In this document: positions 18,638-24,587 of the stretch, piece after piece
Numbering within the stretch: the first letter of the stretch is position 1
Layout of the letters: every line of letters begins with the position of its first letter
Assembly (NCBI GenBank): GCA_964411125.1
Contig: CAYPJU010000088.1
Location: forward strand, 1-24,587
Source of the DNA: JBFIHF01 sp964411125
Lineage (GTDB): Bacteria; Myxococcota_A; Bradymonadia; Bradymonadales; Bradymonadaceae
Length of the DNA: 24,587 bases
Direction of reading: 5' to 3'
Program-made: the position numbers and the translations under genes
The notes under the pieces: generated by a model
The model's database searches: none
The model's input: only the letters and a program-made list of their open reading frames with translations
What the model was told of the DNA's origin: nothing

Positions 18638-18644
18638 TCTCCTT
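18638..18644 (-). promoter_or_regulatory. Ribosome binding site of rpoD
   Basis: The minus strand reads AAGGAGA here, 7 nt before the ATG at 18630. It decides between the ATG and the in-frame TTG one codon upstream. The rest of the dnaG-rpoD gap (18645-18740) shows no clear promoter, only a repeated GATGCACG. Confidence 0.75.
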
Positions 18645-18740
18645 GAGGCTTGCGTCCCGTTCAGGGGGGCGCGAATCCCGGTTCCTCGGTGTGAAACGAC
18701 GTGCATCCGTGCGCGTCGGCTAACCGTGCATCATCGGTGG

Positions 18741-20540
18741 CTATTCCATGGCGTCCATGGACACTTTGAACTGTTCGACTTGTTGTTTCTTGCGGGTGAG
18801 CTCCTCCCACGTATTGCGTTCGCGACGGAAGTCGACCGTCTCGAGCGCCCGCGTTATCTGTTTGAGGGTCCTGTCGGCCCACTGCAGTTTGAGTTTGCGG
18901 ACGCAGTCCTCGTAGAACTGTTTCGCGCGGTCGTCGGGGTAGAGGTCGTCGGCGAACATCGCTCGTTGGACTGCCTCGCGAAACCCGACGTGTCGGATCT
19001 GCTCCAGGAGCACCGCCCCGTCGAATCGCTCGTTCGCTTCGACGTAATCTGCGGCGCTGTGGAGGAAATTCGCAAGTTCTTCGCTGATCAGAAGTTTGTC
19101 GTATTCTTCGGCCAGAAACCCACCGAGCCAGTCGCTGTGGTCGGTGAGGACCGCGAGGACGTTGAACTCCACCGGGTCCAGATCAACCGCTTCCTGTGCG
19201 GCGATCATGGCCTCTCGTAGCGCTTTTCCCTGCTCGCGGGGGCGCTCTATATACTCATTCAACAGGCGGGGTTCAATAGCTAGCCGGCGGGAAATTTCGC
19301 TGGCGTAACGCCTTTGCGCGACGGGGCTTTTCACCTGCCGCAGAATCTCTCCCGCTGCGGTGAGCCCTTCGATGTTTCGGTGCACGTCTCCAGCCTCGGC
19401 GCGGGGCATCTGCTCGTCGAGTGCCCAACCGACGAGGTCGTCGGCTTCTTCCACGAGTTCCTTGAAACGTGTCACGCCCTGGTCGCGAACGAACGAGTCG
19501 GGGTCTTCACCGTCGTCGAATCGGACGACACGCGCCTCGATGTCGGCGTTCTGAAAGGGCTCGATGGTCTTCATGCTCGCCGCTTTGCCGGCGGAATCCC
19601 CGTCGAAGGCGACCACGACCTTGCGTGCGTAGCGCGACAGGAGCTTTGCCTGGCGCGCCGTGAAAGCCGTCCCCATGGGGGAGACTGCATTGCGGACCCC
19701 GGCGGCGTAGAGCGTGATGACGTCGAAGTTGCCCTCGACCAGCACGGCATGGTCGGTGTCCTGTATCCCCTTCTTGGCCGCATGAAGGCCGTAGAGATGG
19801 TCACCTTTGATGTAGAACGCCGTCTCGGACGAATTGACGTACTTCGGACTGTCGTCGTTCGCGGCGAAGACGCGTCCGCCGAACGCGACCGTGTTTCCCC
19901 AGATGTCGATGACGGGGAACATCACGCGATGGCGGAAGCGGTCGTAGTGGCCCTCGCCGCGGTTTCTCGCGAGGGCGAGCCCGGCGCGGGCCGCCCAGGA
20001 CGGCGGGATCTGGTGGGAGGCGAGGTGGCTGATGAGGTGTTCCCACCCCTCGGGAGCGTAGCCGAGCTGAAAGGTCCGCGCGGTCTCCTCATCCACACCC
20101 CGCTCGGCGAGATATTGACGGGCGGCACGGCCGCGGTCGCTCCAGAGGCTTTCCTGATAAAACTCGCGCGCGAGCTCCATCACCCGCAGGTAGGCCTTCT
20201 TGCCTTCGCGCCGCTTCCGCATCGACTCGCGGTCTTCGTCGGACTCCTCGGGGATCTCCACGCCGTTTCGCTCGGCGAGGTGACGCACCGTCTCGGGGAA
20301 GTTCCAGCCCTCGATTTCCATCAGGAATCCGAGCACGTTACCTCCCGCTCCGCAGCCGAAGCACTTGTAGATGCCTTTGGACGGGTTGACGTTGAAGCTC
20401 GGTGTCTTCTCGCTGTGGAAGGGGCAGAGTCCCTTGTGGTTCGAACCGGCTCTCTTGAGAGTGACATACTGCTGTACCACCTGAAGGATGTCGGTTCGGG
20501 CGAGGACTTCGTCGATTGTCGATTGTGGGATGAGCCCCAT
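18741..20540 (-). CDS. dnaG: DNA primase
   Basis: This 599-residue primase makes the RNA primers for DNA replication at the fork. The N-terminal CHC2 zinc domain has Cys39, His42, Cys60 and Cys63 (in LCPFHSEKTPSF and YKCFGCGAGG). The catalytic RNA polymerase core follows, with TOPRIM acidic residues Glu269 (in LVEGNFDV) and Asp313/Asp315 (in VAFDGDSAG). The C-terminal part (about 430-599) is the helical region that in other primases binds the DnaB helicase; it is less conserved here and Gln/Lys-rich at the end. The start ATG has a GAGGT-type Shine-Dalgarno. A TTGACA promoter lies at 20594-20621, and rpoD is downstream in the same direction. Confidence 0.98.
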   Translation of the reverse strand: MGLIPQSTIDEVLARTDILQVVQQYVTLKRAGSNHKGLCPFHSEKTPSFNVNPSKGIYKCFGCGAGGNVLGFLMEIEGWNFPETVRHLAERNGVEIPEESDEDRESMRKRREGKKAYLRVMELAREFYQESLWSDRGRAARQYLAERGVDEETARTFQLGYAPEGWEHLISHLASHQIPPSWAARAGLALARNRGEGHYDRFRHRVMFPVIDIWGNTVAFGGRVFAANDDSPKYVNSSETAFYIKGDHLYGLHAAKKGIQDTDHAVLVEGNFDVITLYAAGVRNAVSPMGTAFTARQAKLLSRYARKVVVAFDGDSAGKAASMKTIEPFQNADIEARVVRFDDGEDPDSFVRDQGVTRFKELVEEADDLVGWALDEQMPRAEAGDVHRNIEGLTAAGEILRQVKSPVAQRRYASEISRRLAIEPRLLNEYIERPREQGKALREAMIAAQEAVDLDPVEFNVLAVLTDHSDWLGGFLAEEYDKLLISEELANFLHSAADYVEANERFDGAVLLEQIRHVGFREAVQRAMFADDLYPDDRAKQFYEDCVRKLKLQWADRTLKQITRALETVDFRRERNTWEELTRKKQQVEQFKVSMDAME

Positions 20541-20593
20541 TTTACGGGCACCTCAGCAAGTTCGACGGTTTTCGGAAGCCGAGCGAGCGGTAC

Positions 20594-20621
20594 ACACTAG
20601 CGACTGAAATTTGACTGTCAA
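20594..20621 (-). promoter_or_regulatory. Predicted dnaG-rpoD promoter
   Basis: On the minus strand there is a perfect -35 TTGACA (20616-20621) and a -10 TAGTGT (20594-20599) with a 16-nt spacer. The -10 matches consensus at the three most conserved positions (T1, A2, T6). It lies 54 nt before the dnaG ATG. Confidence 0.55.
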
Positions 20622-20623
20622 AT
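20609..20623. promoter_or_regulatory. Palindrome overlapping the dnaG -35 box (possible operator)
   Basis: ATTTGAC-T-GTCAAAT is a perfect 7+1+7 inverted repeat that covers the whole -35 box. Dimeric helix-turn-helix repressors use sites of this form. No regulator gene in the window is an obvious partner, and part of the symmetry comes from the TTGAC core itself. Confidence 0.35.
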
Positions 20624-20649
20624 CGATCTTCCACCCCCAATGTGTCAGC

Positions 20650-20676
20650 GTAAACCTCACCGGGGATTGAGTTTAC
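20650..20676 (-). terminator. Possible weak hairpin at the 3' end of the Cys-rich lipoprotein gene
   Basis: GTAAAC(C)TCA and TGAGTTTAC form a 9-bp stem with one bulge and a loop of about 8 nt, and overlap the stop codon at 20673-20675. No T-tract follows on the minus strand, so termination would be inefficient or factor-dependent and readthrough into dnaG is possible. Confidence 0.3.
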
Positions 20677-21656
20677 CGGCGTGCGCAAAACGCTACTCCG
20701 GGCAAGTCGTTGGTGGTGAAACAGGCCTCGTCGTCCCCGCAGTCGGGGCAGGGGCAGGTCGTGCAGCCGAGGCCAGGGCGGAACTCCACGCAGCGCGGCT
20801 GCGCGATGGGGCCTTCGGCGTAGCAGAATTCGTCGGCGTCGCACTGCTCCCCGCAGGAGTCACCGATGGTCGGCCCGCAGTGAAGGTCGCCGTCCCGCTC
20901 GCGCAGACAGGCCGTGCCCCCGGGCTCGTTGCATGAGACGGTCGTGACGGGACAGATGTTTCTTTCCAGGCACTCGCCGTCCAGGCAGACCTTTCCATTG
21001 CACCCGTTGCCACAAGAGCCGCAGTTGCGCGGGTCACTGTCGAGGTCGACGCAGCGTCCATTGCAAGCCGACAGCTCGGGTCGGCACTGGCACGCTCCGT
21101 TGGCGCAGATTCCGCCGGGCCCGCAGGAGTTCCCGCAAGTGCCGCAGTGGTCCGAATCGAAGCGTGTGTCGGTGCAACTGTTGTCGCGGCCGCACGGCAC
21201 CGCGGCGCCCGGGCAGAGACACGCGCCGTCGACGCACCCGCCGTAGTCCTCGTCGCACTGGTTATTGCACTGGCCGCAGTGGCGGCGGTCCGTCCTCGGG
21301 TCGATGGGCGTTCCGCCGCAGATTATCGTTCGGGGCAGGCCCATGTCTTCGGCAGGAGGTGCCATGTCGACGGGCGGCCCCCCCGTATCCGTGGTCCCCA
21401 GGTCGTCGACGGGGGAAGTCATGTCCTCGGGCATCCCCCCGTCGGGGGCGGCGCCGGCGTCGACCGGAGATGAACCGATGTCGGGTACGATGGGGTCGCC
21501 TCCGACGTCCCGTCGGCCCTGGCCGTCAGCGTCTTCGTCGGGCGCGACGTTTCCGGCGTCGGGACCCAGGGGAGGGCCGGACAACTCGGGGTTGAACGTA
21601 CAGGACGCGACGGTCGCGACGACCGCGGCGAGGAGCGGGATTCGAGGAATTGGCAT
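20673..21656 (-). CDS. Cys-rich repeat lipoprotein
   Basis: This 327-residue protein has a signal peptide with lipobox VASC at Cys19. An acidic Asp/Pro/Gly-rich stalk follows (about 20-108), with repeats such as PVDAGAAPDGG and TSPVDDLGTTDTGG. A Cys-rich domain then holds three units of the type ‘DxxHCGxCxNxC’ (RHCGQCNNQC, DHCGTCGNSC, RNCGSCGNGC), each followed by a short GxCxC loop. A different Cys-rich tail (CTTCPCPDCGDDEAC) ends the chain. Such proteins are common in Myxococcota and are thought to be disulfide-stabilised surface proteins; the ligand is unknown. It lies upstream of dnaG in the same direction. I see no catalytic motif. Confidence 0.9.
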   Translation of the reverse strand: MPIPRIPLLAAVVATVASCTFNPELSGPPLGPDAGNVAPDEDADGQGRRDVGGDPIVPDIGSSPVDAGAAPDGGMPEDMTSPVDDLGTTDTGGPPVDMAPPAEDMGLPRTIICGGTPIDPRTDRRHCGQCNNQCDEDYGGCVDGACLCPGAAVPCGRDNSCTDTRFDSDHCGTCGNSCGPGGICANGACQCRPELSACNGRCVDLDSDPRNCGSCGNGCNGKVCLDGECLERNICPVTTVSCNEPGGTACLRERDGDLHCGPTIGDSCGEQCDADEFCYAEGPIAQPRCVEFRPGLGCTTCPCPDCGDDEACFTTNDLPGVAFCARR

Positions 21657-21800
21657 CGGCGCAGGATTCTAGCGACCTCTCGTCAGAGCGCAAGGAACGG
21701 AGCGAGGTTGGTAGCCCGGCTCGATCGGTCCTCCGGCGCCACATCTGTGGCATTCGAACCACGGCGGCAACGCTACGATCCGGTCTGGAGGCCCCGCGCT

Positions 21801-21840
21801 CAAGTGTTTGTTTTTTATGTGTTTTGTAAAAATTTCAGAG
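21801..21840. other. AT-rich island upstream of the SLH lipoprotein gene
   Basis: In the 231-bp gap between two divergent lipoprotein genes (21657-21887), this stretch is strongly AT-rich (TTTGTTTTTTATG and TTTTGTAAAAATTTC) inside otherwise GC-rich DNA. It probably contains the promoter of the SLH gene and perhaps an UP-like element. No well-spaced -35/-10 pair can be picked with confidence. Confidence 0.5.
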
Positions 21841-21859
21841 TAGGCATGGCCCTTGCTCA

Positions 21860-21885
21860 GGCAACCTCCGGAAAGGAGAGTTGCC
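21860..21885 (+). promoter_or_regulatory. Hairpin sequestering the Shine-Dalgarno of the SLH lipoprotein gene
   Basis: GGCAACCTCC (21860-21869) pairs with GGAG(A)GTTGCC (21875-21885): 6 bp plus 4 bp, one bulged A, and a GGAAA loop. The Shine-Dalgarno AAGGAG (21873-21878) is mostly in the stem, 9 nt before the ATG at 21888. Folded, it would block ribosome binding, so it may be a translational switch. Confidence 0.55.
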
Positions 21886-21887
21886 AT

Positions 21888-23315
21888 ATGAAGTTCGTCC
21901 CCCTGCTCATCGCTTGTCTGTTTTTCGTCGCCTGTGGAGAAGACGTCGATCCGGCGATGTACGCGCTCGAATCGTCCCCGCACACCGACATCTTCGTCTC
22001 CGACGAGGCATTCACCGTGGATCCACCGGTCGCGGTGGGCGTCGACCCGGTCGAGACGAGCACTCTCCCCGACTTTCCGCGCTGGTACTGCCCCGACAGC
22101 GTGGTGAACCGCGCCCAGGCCGCGACCTTCATCGTGCGGTTCATGTACGGTATCGCACCCGGCGAACAGGAGGAGTACGACGGTCGTTTCAGCGACGTCT
22201 CCGAGGCCAACGCGCACGCCGGCGCGATCGCGCGCCTGCTGGAAGAAGAAGTCGTATACGGCTGCGCCTCGGACGCCTACTGCCCGGAGAATGCCCTCAC
22301 GCGCGGTCAGCTCGCGACGTATCTGTCCAGGGTCGGGGGGCTCGCGGAAGGTTCGGGGGCGACGACGCGCCACATCGACGTGCCGCCCGACCACCCCCAC
22401 GCACGAGGTATCGACGAGTTACGCGCTCGCGGGATCGCCGTGGACTGCGGACCCGACGCGTTTTGTCCCGACGGACCGGTGACCCGCGACGAGCTCGCAT
22501 CGTTTCTGGTGCGTGCGAAGTACGGGGACACTCCACCTGCGGTGTCTTTGCGCGGGGTTTTCCGCGACGTCGCGTCGAGCAACCCTCATGCTCCCGCGAT
22601 CGACGTGCTCGCGCAGGAGCGGGTCTCCTGGGGATGCGATGCTCCGGCGGTGGGGTACCGGGTGCTCGGCTACCCGCTGTCGAGGCTTCAGCGCGACTGG
22701 CTCCTCTACTTCGCGGGGCAAGCGCTTCCGCGTCTGGAGCGGGCCTACGGTGACCGCCAGCGCGCGCTCGATGTTGGCTCGCGGGCCGTCTGGTGGAGCC
22801 TGAAGGAGGGAGTCTTCGGAGCGTTCGGGGATCCCTTCCGCCACTCGATCTGCAAGACGCCGGAGCGGACCAACTACCTCGGCGCGTTCGACACCTGCAG
22901 CGGCGAATGGCAGGTCGGGCTCGTCGCGACCGAGATCCCGAACGTGCGGGACGACGAAGTGCACGCCGCGGCGTCCGCGCTCTACCCCGGGCGTCCCGAA
23001 GACGAGCTGGCGATCGACCTCGTCTGGCTCGGCCGTGAGCTGTCTCGAATGGCGGACGCCGGCGAGTACCCGCACGACGCCGAGGAGCGCGTGCTCAACG
23101 ACGGGGCTCTCAAGCGTTCGTGGCTCGTCCGCGATGCCGCGATCGGCGCATACACGACGATCGACGACATCGAGCGCGACTGCATCGTCGGCACGCACTC
23201 GCGCTGCTTCGGCACCCGCCCCGAATCATCGAACCGTTTCGCGCCCGACAAGATCACGGCGACCGAAGTTCAGGCCGACGTCCGCCGAATCCTGCAGAGC
23301 CTCGCCGCGCGCTGA
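21888..23315 (+). CDS. SLH-repeat lipoprotein with unrecognised C-terminal domain
   Basis: The ATG at 21888 has a strong AAGGAG Shine-Dalgarno. The in-frame extension to 21708 has no such site and would bury the signal peptide. The product is 475 residues, with a lipoprotein signal MKFVPLLIACLFFVACGE (Cys16). Residues about 64-270 hold partial to full S-layer-homology repeats of the Cys-containing kind, for example WYCPDSVVNRAQAATFIVR, FSDVSEANAHAGAIARLLEE, YGCASDAYCPENALTRGQLA, FCPDGPVTRDELASFLVRAK and FRDVASSNPHAPAIDVLAQE. SLH domains bind cell-wall polymers in other bacteria. Residues about 275-475 (VWWSLKEGVFGAFGDP, then CSGEWQVGLVATEIPNV) form a separate domain that I do not recognise; it could be a hydrolase fold, but no catalytic motif is certain. 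It is convergent with the next gene (34-nt gap). Confidence 0.88.
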   Translation: MKFVPLLIACLFFVACGEDVDPAMYALESSPHTDIFVSDEAFTVDPPVAVGVDPVETSTLPDFPRWYCPDSVVNRAQAATFIVRFMYGIAPGEQEEYDGRFSDVSEANAHAGAIARLLEEEVVYGCASDAYCPENALTRGQLATYLSRVGGLAEGSGATTRHIDVPPDHPHARGIDELRARGIAVDCGPDAFCPDGPVTRDELASFLVRAKYGDTPPAVSLRGVFRDVASSNPHAPAIDVLAQERVSWGCDAPAVGYRVLGYPLSRLQRDWLLYFAGQALPRLERAYGDRQRALDVGSRAVWWSLKEGVFGAFGDPFRHSICKTPERTNYLGAFDTCSGEWQVGLVATEIPNVRDDEVHAAASALYPGRPEDELAIDLVWLGRELSRMADAGEYPHDAEERVLNDGALKRSWLVRDAAIGAYTTIDDIERDCIVGTHSRCFGTRPESSNRFAPDKITATEVQADVRRILQSLAAR

Positions 23316-23349
23316 ACGCCCACCCGGTCCAGCCCCTCGAGCCGGGACG

Positions 23350-24093
23350 TCAGGGCTTCGGAACGTCGAGGATGCACTTCGTGTCGCCGTCGCCCTGACC
23401 CGGCAGGCAATACGCGTCGTACTGGTCGCGAGGACAGTCGGCGCTGGTCCTGCACGCAGACTCTTCGTAGGTGCAGAAAAAGCCGATGAAGTTTCCGGGG
23501 CATTCGTCGAAGAAGGGTTGGCAGCGTCCGTTCGTCCCCCCTTTGCAATCCGAGTCGAAGGCGCACTGCGGGGCGAAACATAGGGCGACGGGGTTCCCCA
23601 TCGTTCGGGCCGGCAAGCATCGCCAACCATCTCCTTCGCAGTCGTCGTCGGTGACGCACTGGTCGTAGGCGCAGTAACGCCTCACGTCCATCGGGTCGGG
23701 GGGCATGCCGCCGCACGAATAGGCGGACTCGACTACGCAGGTACCAGCCGCCCGTTCGTCGCAATCCTCGTGCGTGCAGCAGGCGTTGTCGCCCTCGCCG
23801 CGCGGCTCGGGGACCTCGCCGCAGCCAGAGCTCGACTTGGGGGACTTACAGAGGATCCGTCCATCCGGACTTCCGACGGGCCACCGGATCGGTTCGCCTT
23901 CGTTGCCGCACGCGTCGGACATCTCTTCCGCGGGGTCTTTCGGTGTCCCTTCGACGGCGGTAGTCGGGTCGACGGAGGGCACAGCTTGCGGCTTCACGGG
24001 GCTCTTGCAGGCGGAAACGGAGCAGGCGACCGCCGCCGCGGCCAGCCACGCGTGGCGAATGGAAGTCGTGGGTCGCCGTTGGGGAGGCGGCAT
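23350..24093 (-). CDS. Cys-rich lipoprotein
   Basis: This 247-residue protein has an Arg-containing signal peptide and lipobox SVSAC with Cys29 (Cys24 is a less likely site). After a Pro/Thr linker, the mature part has more than 20 Cys in repeated units of the form ‘C-x-DDDC...G.C’ (QCVTDDDCEGDGWRCLPA, QCAFDSDCKGGTNGRC, ACRTSADCPRDQYDAYC). This is typical of disulfide-knotted surface proteins in Myxococcota. No enzyme motif is visible. The ATG has a GAGGAA Shine-Dalgarno that lies inside the end of the upstream gene, and the two genes are separated by one base (TGA-C-ATG), so they are very probably translated together. Confidence 0.88.
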   Translation of the reverse strand: MPPPQRRPTTSIRHAWLAAAAVACSVSACKSPVKPQAVPSVDPTTAVEGTPKDPAEEMSDACGNEGEPIRWPVGSPDGRILCKSPKSSSGCGEVPEPRGEGDNACCTHEDCDERAAGTCVVESAYSCGGMPPDPMDVRRYCAYDQCVTDDDCEGDGWRCLPARTMGNPVALCFAPQCAFDSDCKGGTNGRCQPFFDECPGNFIGFFCTYEESACRTSADCPRDQYDAYCLPGQGDGDTKCILDVPKP

Positions 24094-24094
24094 G

Positions 24095-24580
24095 TCAGCG
24101 TTCCTCGACCGTCGTCGTCATCTGGTAGCTGGCGCTCATGTCCGAGAAGATCTCGAGCAGGTGGTCCCCCCTGCCGGGCAGCTCGAGCTCGTGCTCGATG
24201 ACTCGGTCGTCGCCGGCATAGGCGAACAGGTCGCGGTTCTGGACGTGCTCCTCGTCGAAGTCGCCGCAGTCGGGCGTCTTGACGTGGACGAGCATTTCGG
24301 TGCCGGGGAAGATCATGTCGTCGAGCAGAAACCGCGTAACCAGTATCGAGTCGTCTGCTTCGCTGCGGACGATGAAGCGTAGCCCGCCGGGAAACTCGCC
24401 GGCGTAGAAGTTCTCGTCGTGCAGGGTGCACTGCGCCTGGGTGTTGCAGACCGGAATGGCCTGATTGCAAGGGTCCTCGAGCCGTCCGTCGGTGAAGAGC
24501 CGCGTGTCGTCGATGCAGGCGGACGTCAAGATACCGATGAGCCCGGCGAGGAGTAGGGTCGGGCGAGGACGCCCGCCCAC
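24095..24580 (-). CDS. Small lipoprotein of unknown function (start near window edge)
   Basis: The 161-residue product uses a GTG at 24578-24580. The frame stays open to the window edge, so a start further upstream is possible. A hydrophobic signal (LLLAGLIGILTSAC) leads to a probable lipid-modified Cys22; the Thr at -3 is slightly unusual for a lipobox. The mature part has four Cys early on (DPCNQAIPVCNTQAQC, then a later DCGDFD) and a beta-rich body ending in ELPGRGDHLLEIFSDMSAS. I do not recognise the fold. It overlaps functionally with the Cys-rich lipoprotein downstream, which begins one base after its stop codon. Confidence 0.75.
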   Translation of the reverse strand: MGGRPRPTLLLAGLIGILTSACIDDTRLFTDGRLEDPCNQAIPVCNTQAQCTLHDENFYAGEFPGGLRFIVRSEADDSILVTRFLLDDMIFPGTEMLVHVKTPDCGDFDEEHVQNRDLFAYAGDDRVIEHELELPGRGDHLLEIFSDMSASYQMTTTVEER

Positions 24581-24587
24581 CGATGGC

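Noticed and set aside
21841..21887. Known riboswitch in the SLH leader
   Set aside because: I compared it by memory with cyclic-di-GMP, fluoride, glycine and guanidine types and saw no conserved core; only the Shine-Dalgarno hairpin is supported.

Overview
The window is GC-rich, gene-dense, chromosomal-looking bacterial DNA holding 18 protein genes and no RNA genes, insertion sequences, CRISPR or phage genes that I could see. The gene content points to Myxococcota or a related former-deltaproteobacterial lineage. The signs are a dnaG-rpoD pair, a Hanks-type kinase, several Cys-rich lipoproteins built on HCGxCxNxC units with Asp/Pro/Gly linkers, an Asn-Asn-Gly linker repeat and many other lipoproteins. 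Bradymonadia-like bacteria are my best guess, but this is inference from style and not a database match.

Layout, left to right. (1) 1-864: the 3' end of an MbnP-family copper-protein gene, entering through a 15-bp tandem repeat. (2) 890-4424, minus strand: Mn-type superoxide dismutase (sodA), with a TPR-plus-dynamin-like GTPase 34 nt downstream. (3) 4556-6547: a large unrecognised lipoprotein. (4) 6736-8544: a Ser/Thr kinase anchored by its extreme C-terminus. (5) 8577-11770: a small secreted protein translationally coupled to a DUF4105 (Lnb-type) cysteine-hydrolase-like protein that carries a predicted outer-membrane beta-barrel. (6) 11808-14553: a propeller lipoprotein divergent from a membrane-anchored arylsulfotransferase-family protein. 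(7) 14557-16187, minus: a CAP-domain lipoprotein and a membrane-anchored Cys-rich repeat protein. (8) 16252-16722: a small coiled-coil lipoprotein ending at a strong bidirectional terminator. (9) 16843-20540, minus: rpoD and dnaG, the housekeeping anchor of the window. (10) 20673-24580: four lipoproteins, comprising a Cys-rich stalk protein, an SLH-repeat protein behind a Shine-Dalgarno-sequestering hairpin, and a coupled pair at the right edge.

The common theme is the cell envelope. Eight of the 18 proteins carry an N-terminal lipobox, and others are membrane-anchored or secreted. The most interesting hypothesis is the DUF4105/Lnb-like protein at 9029-11770. Lnb is the lipoprotein N-acylating enzyme of Bacteroides. 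Here the same kind of Cys/His domain appears joined to a beta-barrel instead of membrane helices, and it has a small secreted partner overlapping its start codon. Housekeeping promoters upstream of sodA and dnaG each show a perfect TTGACA -35 box, which fits the RpoD encoded in the window.
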